A DNA stretch of 64,000 bases from Burkholderia lata (GCF_000012945.1 NC_007509.1:1331070-1395069); one strand, 5' to 3'; positions 1-9,282 are shown, counted from the stretch's first letter. The notes: a model not told the origin generated them from the sequence alone. Translations and numbers: made by a program.

Positions 1-112
1 CGTTCAGGTTGGTGTCGCCGGCATGGACGGACAGGCTGGCCGCGACGGCCAGCGCCGCCGACGTGACGCGCGCGGCGCGCAACGCCGGTTGACGACGGAT
101 ACGGATACGCAT
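1..112 (-). CDS. N-terminus of an exported protein (partial, runs off the left edge)
   Basis: An ATG on the minus strand at 110-112 is preceded by a clear AAGGAG ribosome binding site. It opens a frame of 37 codons that stays open to the window edge. The residues visible are a basic start (MRIRIRRQPALR), an Ala/Val-rich hydrophobic core (SAALAVAASLS) and a cleavage-like VHA|GD, so a Sec signal peptide with a mature end starting GDTNLN is likely. Nothing of the mature domain is inside the window, so no function can be given. The gene is transcribed away from the LuxR-type regulator at 355, with which it shares a 240-bp upstream region, so regulation by that protein is possible but not shown. 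Confidence 0.6.
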   Translation of the reverse strand, partial: MRIRIRRQPALRAARVTSAALAVAASLSVHAGDTNLN

Positions 113-232
113 GGGGATTCTCCTTGTGATGGGGATCGGCCGTTGCGCCCGGTCCGGGTCCGGACTCGCGTCAACGCCGTCGAGCGGTGTTCAGCACAAG
201 GGTCAATGTAGAGATCGCGACCGCCAGCGTCA

Positions 233-249
233 GTCCCGAAAACCGGGAC
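233..249. promoter_or_regulatory. Inverted repeat in the region shared with the LuxR gene (candidate operator)
   Basis: GTCCCG-AAAAC-CGGGAC is a perfect 6-bp dyad with a 5-bp centre. It lies between the divergent exported-protein gene and the LuxR-type gene. Location and symmetry fit a regulator site; no binding partner can be proven. Confidence 0.3.
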
Positions 250-354
250 AAACGGCGACGTCGATTCCCGCCGTTTGGGTAGATTCCCGCGTAGGCAGTC
301 GAAAATATTCGTGATACCTGTAGCGCCACCTGAAAATCTTCGACATCCGACGTC

Positions 355-1188
355 ATGAGCGCTGCGCTGCCCGCCCCCGATCTCCCGTTGAGCCACGTCG
401 CGTTCGTGACCGAAACGCTGGGCGACATCGCACAAGCCGTCGGCACGCCGCAGTTCATGCGCGCCGTCTACGACACGCTCGTGCGCTACGTCGATTTCGA
501 CGCCGTGCATCTCGACTACGAGCGCAGTGCGTCTTCCGGCCAGCGCAGCGTCGGCTGGATCGGCAGTTTCGGCCGCGAGCCCGAGCTGGTCGCGCAGGTG
601 ATGCGCCACTACTACCGCAGCTACGCGAGCGACGATGCAACGTACGCGGCGATCGAAACCGAAAACGACGTGCAACTGCTGCAGGTGTCCTCGCAGCGCG
701 TGGCGAGCGAGCTGCGCCATCTGTTCTTCGATGCCGGCGACATCCACGACGAATGCGTGATCGCCGGCGTGACGGGCGGCACGCGCTACTCGATCTCGAT
801 CGCGCGTTCGCGGCGGCTGCCGCCGTTTTCGCTGAAGGAGCTGAGCCTGCTGAAGCAGCTCTCGCAAGTCGTGCTGCCGCTGGCATCCGCGCACAAGCGC
901 CTGCTCGGCGCGATCTCGGCGGACGACACGCCACGCGACGAACTCGATCTCGACCTCGTCGCGCAATGGCTGCCGGAATGGCAGGAACGCCTGACCGCGC
1001 GCGAGATGCACGTCTGCGCGTCGTTCATCCAGGGCATGACGTCGGCGGCCATCGCGCAATCGATGGGGCTCAAGACGTCCACCGTCGACACGTACGCGAA
1101 GCGCGCGTTCGCGAAGCTCGGCGTCGATTCGCGCCGGCAACTGATGACGCTCGTGCTGAGAAACGCATCGCGGCGGCACGACGCCTAG
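355..1188 (+). CDS. LuxR-family transcriptional regulator
   Basis: A 277-residue DNA-binding regulator. The C-terminal 65 residues form a LuxR/FixJ helix-turn-helix: LTAREMHVCASFIQGM at about 213-228, then AAIAQSMGLKTSTVDTYAKR, ending AFAKLGVDSRRQLM. The N-terminal 200 residues look like a small GAF/PAS-like sensor region rather than a receiver domain, because no phosphoacceptor Asp context is seen. I cannot recognise the residue set of acyl-homoserine-lactone receptors, so a quorum-sensing role should not be assumed, and no luxI gene is nearby. It is divergent from the exported-protein gene at 1-112 and lies upstream of the porin gene. The first ATG of the frame is used; no strong Shine-Dalgarno is visible. 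Confidence 0.85.
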   Translation: MSAALPAPDLPLSHVAFVTETLGDIAQAVGTPQFMRAVYDTLVRYVDFDAVHLDYERSASSGQRSVGWIGSFGREPELVAQVMRHYYRSYASDDATYAAIETENDVQLLQVSSQRVASELRHLFFDAGDIHDECVIAGVTGGTRYSISIARSRRLPPFSLKELSLLKQLSQVVLPLASAHKRLLGAISADDTPRDELDLDLVAQWLPEWQERLTAREMHVCASFIQGMTSAAIAQSMGLKTSTVDTYAKRAFAKLGVDSRRQLMTLVLRNASRRHDA

Positions 1189-1340
1189 CGTCCCTGCGCG
1201 CCGGCCCCCAGCCGGTTGCGCGCGCACCCATCCCCGCGCCGCCTCATAACGATCCGACAATTTATTGGTTCCCTTGACGATGCGCTGTCCGTATCGTTCA
1301 CCGACTCGTCAGACCAATCGACCAACGGGGGAATCCAACA

Positions 1341-2513
1341 ATGAAACAGGTCCGTTCACTCGCACTGCTCGCGCTACCGGCCGCGCTCTACGCCGCCGGC
1401 GCGCACGCACAAAGCAGCGTCACGCTGTACGGCATCGCCGATGCGGGCATCGCGTACGTGCACAACGCGCAGAACGCGAACGGCAGCAATGCGTCGAGCC
1501 TCGTCAAGTTCAGCAGCGGCAACCTGTCGGGTAGCCGCTGGGGGCTGCGCGGCACCGAGGATCTCGGCGGCGGCCTGGCCGCGCTGTTCCAGCTCGAGAA
1601 CGGCTTCAACATCGGCACGGGCGCACTCGGCCAGGGCTCGCGCGAATTCGGCCGCAAGGCCGTCGTCGGCCTCTCGAGCAGCACGTACGGCACCGTGACG
1701 CTCGGCCGCCAGTACGATCCGGTCGTCGATCTCGTGCAAGGCCTCACGCAGGACAACTACTTCGGCGGCGTGTTCGCGACGCCGGGCGACCTCGACAACT
1801 ACGACAACAGCCTGCGCGTCAGCAACTCGGTGAAGTACACGAGCCCGCTGATCTCGGGCTTCCAGTTCGAAGGCCTGTACGGCTTCGGCGGCGTCGCGGG
1901 CGCCACCGGCAGCGGCCGCACGTACAGCTTCGGCGCAAGCTACGCGAACGGCCCGCTGTCGCTCGGTGCCGGCTTCTTCTATGCGAACGGCGGCTCCACC
2001 GTCGCGAACGGCGTGCGCAACTGGTCGAGCAGCTCGGACACGCTGTTCAACACCGTGATCAACCAGGGCTTCTCGAGCGCGAAGTCGATCCAGATCGTGC
2101 GCGTGGCCGGCCAGTACGTGGCCGGGCCCGCCACCTTCGGCCTCGCGTATTCGAACACGCAGTACGGCGCGGACACGCTGTCGGCATTCAGCCAGAACGC
2201 GAAGTTCAACAACGGCTCGGCGTTCTTCAACTGGCAGTTCTCGCCGGCGCTGCGCGCGGGCGTCGGCTACAACTACACGTCGCTGACGGGCCCGTCTTCC
2301 GCGCACTACAACCAGGTCAACCTCGGCGCGGACTACGCGCTGTCGAAACGCACCGACCTGTATGCGCTGTTCGGCTACCAGAAGGCGAGCGGCAACACGC
2401 TCAACGCGAACGGCGCGGTCGTGAAGGCCGCCGCGTCGGTCGGCTCGTACGGCGTGAACTCCGGCACCGATACGCAGGAACTCGCGATCGTCGGGATTCG
2501 CCACAAGTTCTGA
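1341..2513 (+). CDS. Gram-negative general porin (Burkholderia OmpC-like)
   Basis: A 390-residue outer-membrane channel of the Burkholderiales porin family. The signal peptide MKQVRSLALLALPAALYAAG ends at AHA-Q, followed by the typical SSVTLYGIADAGIAY opening strand. The family landmarks are present: GSRWGLRGTEDLGGGLAALF, FGRKAVVGLSS, TVTLGRQYDP, repeated Gly/Tyr-rich beta-strand segments with a YALSKRTDLYALFGYQKA strand near the C-terminus, and a terminal RHKF ending in Phe, the usual signal for BAM-dependent assembly. The start is supported by a GGGGGA ribosome binding site. It probably forms a trimer for passive uptake of small hydrophilic solutes. It stands alone, so specificity cannot be guessed from its neighbours. 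Confidence 0.95.
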   Translation: MKQVRSLALLALPAALYAAGAHAQSSVTLYGIADAGIAYVHNAQNANGSNASSLVKFSSGNLSGSRWGLRGTEDLGGGLAALFQLENGFNIGTGALGQGSREFGRKAVVGLSSSTYGTVTLGRQYDPVVDLVQGLTQDNYFGGVFATPGDLDNYDNSLRVSNSVKYTSPLISGFQFEGLYGFGGVAGATGSGRTYSFGASYANGPLSLGAGFFYANGGSTVANGVRNWSSSSDTLFNTVINQGFSSAKSIQIVRVAGQYVAGPATFGLAYSNTQYGADTLSAFSQNAKFNNGSAFFNWQFSPALRAGVGYNYTSLTGPSSAHYNQVNLGADYALSKRTDLYALFGYQKASGNTLNANGAVVKAAASVGSYGVNSGTDTQELAIVGIRHKF

Positions 2514-2630
2514 TCGCATCGCCGCACGGCGACAACGACAACGACGACAGCCGGCAGGCGCGCACCGCGGTGCGCGCCTGCTGCGTTTACACTCTCGCGA
2601 TCCCGTTCCGCACGACACAAGGAGGCCGGC

Positions 2631-3275
2631 ATGCTGACCGTTTGGGGGCGCCGCAATGCATTCAACGTCCAGAAGGTGATGTGGCTCGTCGACGAGCTCG
2701 CGCTCGCGCATCGGCACGTGCCGGCCGGCGGGCAGTTCGGCGTGCTCGACACACCGGCTTTTCTCGCGATGAACCCGCACGGGCGCGTGCCGCTGATCGA
2801 CGACGGCGGCACGGTCGTCTGGGAATCGCACAGCATCCTGCGCTACCTCGCCGCGCGTTACGGGCGCCCCGGCTTCTGGCACGACGACCCGGCCGAACAG
2901 TCGCGCGCCGACCGCTGGATGGACTGGTCGCAAACCACGCTGCAGCCGACGTTCCTGAACGGCGTGTTCCGGGGCTACTTCCGGACGCCGCCCGAGCAGC
3001 GCGACACGGCGCGCGTCGAGCAAAGCATCGCGCAGTGCGCGCAGCACTTCCAGGCGCTCGATGCGGCGCTGGCCGGGCAGCCGTTTCTCGCGGGCGATTC
3101 AATCACACTCGCCGACATCGCGGCCGGCACGCACCTGTATCGCTACTTCGAACTCGACATCGCACGGCCGGACATCCCGCACGTGCAAGCGTGGTACGAA
3201 CGGCTGAAAACGCGGCCCGCGTATCGCACGCACGTGATGATTCCGTTCGACGACTTGCGCGGGCGGCTCGACTAG
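2631..3275 (+). CDS. Glutathione S-transferase family protein
   Basis: A 214-residue cytosolic protein with the two-domain GST layout. The thioredoxin-like N-terminal domain (about residues 1-80) starts LTVWGRRNAFNVQKVMWL and carries the glutathione-binding signature GRVPLIDDGG followed by WESHSILRYLAARYG. The all-helical C-terminal domain contains FLAGDSITLADIAAGTHLYRY, the conserved N-capping and hydrophobic staple region. An AAGGAGG ribosome binding site 5-11 bases upstream fixes the ATG. It is monocistronic between the porin and a convergent small gene. The expected activity is conjugation or reduction of electrophiles with glutathione; the substrate is unknown. Confidence 0.92.
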   Translation: MLTVWGRRNAFNVQKVMWLVDELALAHRHVPAGGQFGVLDTPAFLAMNPHGRVPLIDDGGTVVWESHSILRYLAARYGRPGFWHDDPAEQSRADRWMDWSQTTLQPTFLNGVFRGYFRTPPEQRDTARVEQSIAQCAQHFQALDAALAGQPFLAGDSITLADIAAGTHLYRYFELDIARPDIPHVQAWYERLKTRPAYRTHVMIPFDDLRGRLD

Positions 3276-3315
3276 CAAGTATCTCGGCGGCAGCGAATCC
3301 GCCCGGAAACGCCGC

Positions 3316-3828
3316 CTAATGTCGCCGCATTCCACCGAATCCGCTCATGCCGCCGACCGGATGCGTACCGCCGAATTCGTGACCGGCGGTACCAGCCGGG
3401 AACGCGCCGTGGTGAAAACCGGCGCCGATCGGCACGCCGAAGCGGCGATGCTCCGTCCCGTTGAAGTGGACGACGTGATCGAAGTGGTGGAAATGGTGGA
3501 AGTGGTGAAAACGATCGACGAACACGAAACCCACGCCCGCGCCGATGAAAAGCGGCGGGCCCCAGTACCACAGGTCGGCATACGGATAGTCCGCCGCCGG
3601 ATACCATAGAACGCTACCATCGGGACTCTGCACGAACTGCCATGTGCCGTCGTCCTGCAGGCACGCACGCCCGACGATTTGCTGCTCCGTGCCGTCGATG
3701 TTCGCTCGCGCGACGACCGCCCGGCAGTTCGTCGTCTCGTCCGCCAGATCGTCGTACGTTTGCGCAAAAACCGCCGCGGAACAGCCGAGACAGACGATGC
3801 CTATCCCGGATCGAAACCAGTTGCACAT
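3316..3828 (-). CDS. Histidine-rich exported protein of unknown function
   Basis: A 170-residue protein, taking the ATG at 3826-3828 because it has an AGGAG ribosome binding site; an upstream in-frame ATG at 3885 lacks one. The N-terminus MCNWFRSGIGIVCLGCSAAV is a signal peptide, and the C in GCS might be a lipobox-type cysteine. Residues 30-70 (CRAVVARANIDGTEQQIVGR, then ACLQDDGTWQFV) resemble the small surface-antigen type motif. A hydrophobic segment around 88-104 is followed by a striking phenylalanine/histidine run HHFHHFHHFDHVVHF (108-122) and a Gly/His-rich tail. Metal binding in the envelope is an inference from the His content. It converges on the GST gene. Confidence 0.7.
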   Translation of the reverse strand: MCNWFRSGIGIVCLGCSAAVFAQTYDDLADETTNCRAVVARANIDGTEQQIVGRACLQDDGTWQFVQSPDGSVLWYPAADYPYADLWYWGPPLFIGAGVGFVFVDRFHHFHHFHHFDHVVHFNGTEHRRFGVPIGAGFHHGAFPAGTAGHEFGGTHPVGGMSGFGGMRRH

Positions 3829-4038
3829 GATCGGCTCCTGCCTGATTGCCCCCGACCACTCGATCGCGCGCGCCGCTGGCGGCACGCGGCCGATCGGATT
3901 GCCCGCGCACGATTCACCACGCGGCGCTCACGTGCCGCCGCTTCGTACAAGGTCTCCTGACGGCTAAACGATGCGGCGCACCGGCTTATTCCAGGGGTCT
4001 GGTGCGAATGATCGACGCGGGAACCCGCGACGCCCGAC

Positions 4039-4494
4039 CTAGCGCCGGGCGAAGCGGTAAGCAGCCGCTGCCGTGATCCCGAATACCAGATGGGCGACGA
4101 GCGTGATCGCGCCACGAACCGGGATGAACCACGGGAAGATCGCGGTGAACGCGTACAGGTTGACGCCGTACAGGATGAGGCCGAACGCGCCGCCCGCGAG
4201 GAGCGCGGCTGCGAGCGACAGGTTGCGAATCGCCTTCGCCAGCACGGCCGCGTAGATCAGCGACAGTGCCATATGAACGAGGGTCGCGACCGCCATGACG
4301 AGCGGATCGAAGCCGGCGGACGCGCCGAGCACGCCGCGCCCCATCACGATGGCCGCCGTGAGGCGTGTGTCGCGCAACAGGTTCCCGATCGCGTCATCGC
4401 CGGCGATCGGCCAGAGCAGCAGCTCGACGACGGTCGAACCGACCGCCGCACCGAACGCGGCCCAGAGAACCGGGACCAGGCTGACTCGTTTCAA
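4039..4494 (-). CDS. Small integral membrane protein, unknown function
   Basis: A 151-residue protein with four hydrophobic segments (about 5-25, 60-82, 90-115, 122-147), so a polytopic inner-membrane protein. The start is a TTG at 4492-4494, preceded by AGGGGCG; an in-frame stop lies just upstream and no ATG is available before residue 50. Motifs such as HMALSLIYAAVLA and LILYGVNLY are of a type seen in uncharacterised Burkholderia membrane proteins. No catalytic residues are recognisable. It shares its strand with the genes at 3316 and 4625 but the gaps (210 and 130 bp) do not suggest an operon. Confidence 0.65.
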   Translation of the reverse strand: MKRVSLVPVLWAAFGAAVGSTVVELLLWPIAGDDAIGNLLRDTRLTAAIVMGRGVLGASAGFDPLVMAVATLVHMALSLIYAAVLAKAIRNLSLAAALLAGGAFGLILYGVNLYAFTAIFPWFIPVRGAITLVAHLVFGITAAAAYRFARR

Positions 4495-4624
4495 TGGGCG
4501 CCCCTGTTGCCCCTATTGCCCCCGTCGCAACCGGCCGATGCATCGAGGCGGCATGCACCCCACCCGCTCCGGCGCCGGTCGCCCCGCGTATGCCCGCAAT
4601 ACCGCACCGGGCGGCCACGCAAAA

Positions 4625-5293
4625 TTACGACGCCCCTTCGCAATCCGACCAGTACGCGAAAGGATCGCGATGTTTCGGATAGTTCTCGTCCAGCCATTTC
4701 AGCAACGTCGCCCGCGCGTTGTCCATGTCGGCTTTCAGCGACGAGGTCGTCAGTTCGTGCACTTCGATGGACTTTTCGCGATCGATCACGAAGCAGTTCC
4801 AGTCGGGGCCGTCGAGATCCGGATCGTCGGATGCCTTCGACGACTTGCCCCAGCCAAATCCCTTGCGTGCGTCAATGTAGTACCGCGGATGCACTTTCAG
4901 ATACGACATCTCGCCGCCCTGCAGGCTGCTCTCCGCGCGCAGCACGTCGTGTCCGTCGACGATCTGCGTGACTTCCGGAAGCCGGCGCGCCCGCCACCCG
5001 ACGGGCAGCGTCGCGATGGCCTTGACGCTGTCGTACATCCCCCACTCCAGCCCCCAGGCTTCGGCCATGCGCTTCATGAATGCATTCGCATTCGGATAGC
5101 CGCGCAACTGGATTCGGGTCGAGAGCGTGACTTCGATCCCGCCGCGACCGCCCGTGCCGGCGGATGCTTCGTCTGCACTCGCTTCGAACGGATTGCCCGG
5201 ACGCTCCGCGCGCGTTGCATCCGCGGGCGCCATGCCCGAAAACAGCTGGTCGAGCGCGGCACGCGCTTTCGACGACTTGTCCGGCTTGTTCAT
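4625..5293 (-). CDS. Conserved hypothetical cytosolic protein
   Basis: A 222-residue soluble protein if it starts at MNKPDKSSK, where a GAGGT ribosome binding site precedes the ATG; the frame is open for 28 more codons upstream but without such support. It has a charged N-terminal linker (KSSKARAALDQLFSG, then a low-complexity Ala/Glu region to about residue 55). A compact C-terminal part follows with IEVTLSTRIQLRGYPNANAF, WGLEWGMYDSVKAI and NCFVIDREKSIEVHEL. There is no signal peptide or membrane segment. I do not recognise a family; the second half could be a type VI or toxin-associated accessory domain, but nothing nearby supports this. Confidence 0.6.
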   Translation of the reverse strand: MNKPDKSSKARAALDQLFSGMAPADATRAERPGNPFEASADEASAGTGGRGGIEVTLSTRIQLRGYPNANAFMKRMAEAWGLEWGMYDSVKAIATLPVGWRARRLPEVTQIVDGHDVLRAESSLQGGEMSYLKVHPRYYIDARKGFGWGKSSKASDDPDLDGPDWNCFVIDREKSIEVHELTTSSLKADMDNARATLLKWLDENYPKHRDPFAYWSDCEGAS

Positions 5294-5489
5294 TGCTGAC
5301 CTCGCTTGCATCCGCACGGATGCATACCTTTTTGAATCTGGTTCATCTCTCCACCTCATCGTTTTTCGCGGTCGCATTGTCGTCGATCCGGCGGCCCGAG
5401 CCTAGTGCCGCGTATCGCACAACACTTTCTTCGCCCCCACGCGCGTTCCGTGGCGGGGGTCGTCACGATACACCGGCCGGGGCTAGCTG

Positions 5490-6476
5490 CTAGCCGCCAG
5501 CCCCCACCGCCGCCCGCATCCGCTCCATCAACGCCAGCACCTCAGGCCGATTCTCCCCCTTCGCGTGCACGAAGTAATACCTGAGCACCGAATCGACCTC
5601 GTGCCGGCTCACGCGCACGAGTTCGCTGCGCTTGAGATAGGTGTCGGCGAGCGGTACCCGTGCCAGCGCCACGCCGAGGCCGGCCTCGGCGGCCGCCAGC
5701 ACGAGGTTGTAATCCTCGAAACGGCGATCCTGCGCGCGCGGCTTGAACGGCACGCCCAATGCATCGAACCACGTGCGCCAGCCGGTCACATCGGAATCGT
5801 GCAGCAACGGCAGGTCGAGCAACGCGGCATCGCCGCGCCGGCGGCGCTCCTTCGCCAGTTGCGCGGCGAGCCGCGGATGCGCGACCGGATAGAGCCGCTC
5901 CTGCATGAACGCGCGGGTTTCGAGCTGACGCCAGTTGCCGCGCCCGTACCGGACCGACAGGTCCGCTTCGCCACCGGCGATATCCACGTTGCGCAGATCG
6001 ATGCCGAGTTCGATCCGCAATGCGGGCGCCTCGCTCTCGAGCGCATGCTGGCGCTCGAACAGCCAGAGCTGCGCGAAGGCAGGCACCACGCTCATCCTGA
6101 CCAGCCGCGGCGCACGCGGCGAGCGCCACTGATCGGCCGCACTGTCGATGATCGCGAACGCCTGCTCGATCCGGCCGACGAAGCGCTGGCCGTCCGGCGT
6201 GAGACGCACGCCGCGCGCATGACGCTCGAACAACCTCAGGCCGAGCCAGTTTTCGACAGCGGCCACCCGCCGGCTGATCGCGCCATGCGTCACGCCGGAG
6301 ACGTCGGCCGCAGCCAGGAACGAACCCTCGCGCGCGACCGTGCACACCGTCTCGAGGCTCGCGAGCGGCGGCCGCGAACCCGGCACCGGCACGGCGGCGG
6401 GCGACCCCGCTGGTGCGCGCTTTGCGCGGGTTGATGCATCGGCCGGCCGCCGGCTCGAGCTGTGAGTCATAGTCAT
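5490..6476 (-). CDS. LysR-family transcriptional regulator (GcvA-like)
   Basis: A 328-residue regulator: winged HTH LASLETVCTVAREGSFLAAA, VSGVTHGAISRRVAAVENWLG, LRLFERHARGVRLTPDGQRF at about residues 38-97, then a periplasmic-binding-protein-like effector domain. The DLSVRYGRGNW motif is typical of the GcvA/AmpR-like subgroup. The first 36 residues are low-complexity and Ser/Ala/Pro-rich, and the ATG at 6476 lacks a Shine-Dalgarno, so the true start may be downstream. It is divergent from the EamA transporter at 6534 with a 57-bp gap, the usual arrangement of a LysR protein with the gene it controls. Confidence 0.9.
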   Translation of the reverse strand: MTMTHSSSRRPADASTRAKRAPAGSPAAVPVPGSRPPLASLETVCTVAREGSFLAAADVSGVTHGAISRRVAAVENWLGLRLFERHARGVRLTPDGQRFVGRIEQAFAIIDSAADQWRSPRAPRLVRMSVVPAFAQLWLFERQHALESEAPALRIELGIDLRNVDIAGGEADLSVRYGRGNWRQLETRAFMQERLYPVAHPRLAAQLAKERRRRGDAALLDLPLLHDSDVTGWRTWFDALGVPFKPRAQDRRFEDYNLVLAAAEAGLGVALARVPLADTYLKRSELVRVSRHEVDSVLRYYFVHAKGENRPEVLALMERMRAAVGAGG

Positions 6477-6533
6477 ATCTGCGTGCTGATCTGTGCGCTA
6501 GCTTAGCATCTTGCCACGCCGCATCATTGCCGC

Positions 6534-7433
6534 ATGAACACGCTCTCCACCCCGTCGTCGCGCCATGCGCGACAGCCGCTGATCGCGGCCGGCGCGGTCG
6601 CCTTCACGATCGTTTCGTGGGCGTCCGCTTTCCCGTTCATCCGGATCGGCCTGCATGGCCTGACACCGCTGCAACTCGCGGCGGCGCGCTTCGCGACCGC
6701 GGCCGTGCTGATCGTCGCGTGGCTGATCGCGAAGCGGCCGCGCGTGCCGACACGCGGCGACGCGCTGCGCTTCCTGCTGTGCGGCTTTCTCGGCATCGCG
6801 CTCTACAACGCGCTGCTCAATACCGGCGAGCAGACGGTATCCGCCGGCGCGGCGAGCTTCATCGTGAACACGCTGCCGATCTTCACGGCGCTGCTGGCCG
6901 CCGTGTTTCTTGGCGAGCGCTTCAATCGCTGGGGCTGGCTCGGCTCGCTGGTCAGCCTCGCCGGCATCGCGGTGATCGCGCGCGGGCAACCGGGCAGCCT
7001 CGTCCTCGGCGCGGGCAGCACGCTGATTCTCGGCGCGGCCCTGTGTTCGGCCAGCTATTTCGTGCTGCAACGGCGGCTGATTCCGGTGTACGGCGCGCTG
7101 GCCTGCACCGCGTACACGCTGCTGGCTGGCGCACTGCTGCTCGCACCGTGGCTGCCGGGCGCACTCGTGGCGCTGGGCAGCGGGTCGCGCGACACGACGC
7201 TGGCCGTGCTGACGCTCGGCATCTTCCCCGCCGCGCTCGGTTACGCGACCTGGACTTTCGCACTCGGCTACTTCGGCGCGGCGCGCGCCGCCAACTTCCT
7301 CTACCTGACGCCGGCGGTCGCGACGGTCCTGTCGATGGCGCTGACGGGCGAGCGGCCCGGTATCGAGACGGTGTGCGGCGGCCTGCTGGCGATTGCCGGC
7401 GTGATCTTCGTCGCGTTGCGCGGACGTTCGTAG
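6534..7433 (+). CDS. EamA-family drug/metabolite exporter
   Basis: A 299-residue inner-membrane protein of the DMT superfamily with ten hydrophobic segments arranged as two EamA repeats (about 15-140 and 155-290). Family marks are FTIVSWASAFPFIRIGLHGL in helix 1, QTVSAGAASFIVNTLPIFTA before helix 4, and LYLTPAVATVLSMALTGERP in the second repeat. It is divergent from the LysR gene at 6476, which is the likely regulator. The substrate is unknown; related proteins export amino acids, nucleosides or amphipathic metabolites. Confidence 0.9.
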   Translation: MNTLSTPSSRHARQPLIAAGAVAFTIVSWASAFPFIRIGLHGLTPLQLAAARFATAAVLIVAWLIAKRPRVPTRGDALRFLLCGFLGIALYNALLNTGEQTVSAGAASFIVNTLPIFTALLAAVFLGERFNRWGWLGSLVSLAGIAVIARGQPGSLVLGAGSTLILGAALCSASYFVLQRRLIPVYGALACTAYTLLAGALLLAPWLPGALVALGSGSRDTTLAVLTLGIFPAALGYATWTFALGYFGAARAANFLYLTPAVATVLSMALTGERPGIETVCGGLLAIAGVIFVALRGRS

Positions 7434-8074
7434 GATCGCGGGCGCTTCGGCCCGGCGCGATCGGCCCGGCGATCCGCAAGCGAGCCGGCCCGAATGAACC
7501 CCGGCATCTGCAAAGCGGAATTCTTCACGAGGGCTGTCGACTCGCACCAGTTCGCCGACGCTGCCGGACTTGACCGTTAGTTGCGTTAAGACAAGGACAT
7601 CGATCCCGATGAAGCATGGCCCCGCAACCGGATGCGCAATCGAAATCGTCCAAACTGTGCAGACAAATCGACCGAACAGTTCCGGATTGACCGCACGTCA
7701 GTGTGCATGGCTTCGCCCCGGCCACCGGCCGAATAATGGATGCGGCCGTAAGGCCGTCGACAGCGAATCGCAGCCTGTGGCCTGCCGCGGCGCACGATTT
7801 CCGGCATCCGGCGCCTTCGAATTTCACGCGCCGGCCGTGCTGCGAACGCCCCGCTACGCGATTCGCTGCAGCGCGCAAAATCGGCTTCATATATATTCAT
7901 ACGAATTGCACCGTATCAGGCCCCGATTCGCCCGCTCGTCCGGGCGACATATCGAGGTGCCGGACGCGATGCAAGTGAAGCCCATGATGGGTATGGAGAC
8001 TCGTCCGATCGCCCCGACCTCGCCGTCGGCCGGTCGAGACGTCAATAGAAAGACATTCAAATCGGAGATGGCAG
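7434..8074. other. 641-bp gene-free stretch upstream of the binding-protein gene
   Basis: No reading frame here has Burkholderia-like codon usage together with a ribosome binding site. The part from 7880 to 7915 is markedly AT-rich (TTCATATATATTCATACG) and is the likeliest place for the promoter of the gene at 8075. No strong hairpin is seen; the rest is unassigned. Confidence 0.5.
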
Positions 8075-9229
8075 ATGGAACGAAGCACTGTCGGCATGCG
8101 CTGCAAACCCCTGATCACCGTCGCACTGGCTGCCGCCGCATTCGCGGCCGCGTCGACCGCGATGGCCGACCAGGTCGTCAAGATCGGCAGCGTCGAACCG
8201 ACGACGGGCGGCATCTCGCACCTCGGCAAGGACAACGAGAACGGTGCGCGCCTCGCGGTCGAGGAAATCAATGCGAAGGGCCTCACGATCGGCGGCAAGA
8301 AGATCACGCTGCAACTCGATGCGCAGGATGACGCGGCCGACCCGCGCCAGGCCACCCAGGTCGCGCAGAAGCTCGTCGACGACAAGGTCGTCGCCGTCAT
8401 CGGCCACCTGAACTCGGGCACGTCGATCCCGGCGTCGAAGATCTACAGCGACGCGGGCATCGTGCAGATCTCGCCGTCGGCCACGAACCCGACCTACACG
8501 CAGCAAGGCTTCAAGACGACCTACCGCGTCGTCGCGACCGACGCGCAGCAAGGCCCGGCACTCGCGAGCTACGCGCAGTCGAAGGGCGTGAAGACCGTGG
8601 CGGTGATCGACGATTCGACCGCGTACGGTCAGGGCCTCGCGAACGAGTTCGAAAAGAAGGCGAAGGCGCTCGGCCTGAAGGTGCTGTCGCACGACGCGAC
8701 CAACGACAAGGCAGTCGACTTCCGCGCGATTCTGACCAAGGTCAAGGGCGAGAACCCGGACGCGATCATGTACGGCGGCATGGACGCGACCGGCGGCCCG
8801 CTCGCGAAGCAGGCGAAGCAGCTCGGCCTGCGCGCGAAGATCCTGTCGGGCGACGGCGTGTGCACCGACTCGCTGGCCGACCTGGCCGGCCCGGCGGCCG
8901 ACAACGTGACGTGCTCGCAGGCAGGCGCTGCGCTCGAGAAGATGCCGGGCGGCGCGGACTTCCTCGCGAAGTACCAGAAGCGCTTCAACCAGGGCATCAA
9001 GTTCGACGCGCCGTTCGCGTATGACGCGGTCTACATCGCGGTCGACGCGATGAAGCGCGCGAACTCGACCGATCCGGCGAAGATCCTCGCCGCGATGCCG
9101 GCGACGAAGTACGACGGCGTGATCGGCACGACGACGTTCGATTCGAAGGGCGACCTGACGCACGGGATCATCTCGATCTACGGCTACAAGAGCGGCAAGA
9201 AGACCTTCGTCGACCAGGTGAAGATGTAA
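8075..9229 (+). CDS. Branched-chain amino-acid-type ABC transporter substrate-binding protein
   Basis: A 384-residue periplasmic protein of the LivK/LivJ (Peripla_BP_6) family. The signal peptide covers about residues 8-32 (KPLITVALAAAAFAAASTAM, then ADQ). The mature part starts VVKIGSVEPTTGGISHLGKD, the family's first strand and ligand loop, and contains HLNSGTSIPASKIYSDAGIV and FDAPFAYDAVYIAVDAMKRA. A GGAG ribosome binding site precedes the ATG at 8075. No permease or ATPase gene is adjacent, so it must work with transporter parts encoded elsewhere or act as an orphan receptor. A strong hairpin follows directly after the stop. Confidence 0.93.
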   Translation: MERSTVGMRCKPLITVALAAAAFAAASTAMADQVVKIGSVEPTTGGISHLGKDNENGARLAVEEINAKGLTIGGKKITLQLDAQDDAADPRQATQVAQKLVDDKVVAVIGHLNSGTSIPASKIYSDAGIVQISPSATNPTYTQQGFKTTYRVVATDAQQGPALASYAQSKGVKTVAVIDDSTAYGQGLANEFEKKAKALGLKVLSHDATNDKAVDFRAILTKVKGENPDAIMYGGMDATGGPLAKQAKQLGLRAKILSGDGVCTDSLADLAGPAADNVTCSQAGAALEKMPGGADFLAKYQKRFNQGIKFDAPFAYDAVYIAVDAMKRANSTDPAKILAAMPATKYDGVIGTTTFDSKGDLTHGIISIYGYKSGKKTFVDQVKM

Positions 9230-9234
9230 CCCGC

Positions 9235-9282
9235 CGCGGCGCCGGCACGACGGGGACGCCACCCGTCGGCGCCGGCGCCGCG
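9235..9282 (+). terminator. GC-rich hairpin after the binding-protein gene
   Basis: The arms CGCGGCGCCGGC (9235-9246) and GCCGGCGCCGCG (9271-9282) are perfectly complementary, and an inner dyad CGACGGG / CCCGTCG extends the stem. It begins 6 bases after the stop codon at 9229. It is followed by TTTCTGATT rather than a clean U-run, so termination efficiency is uncertain. Confidence 0.65.
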
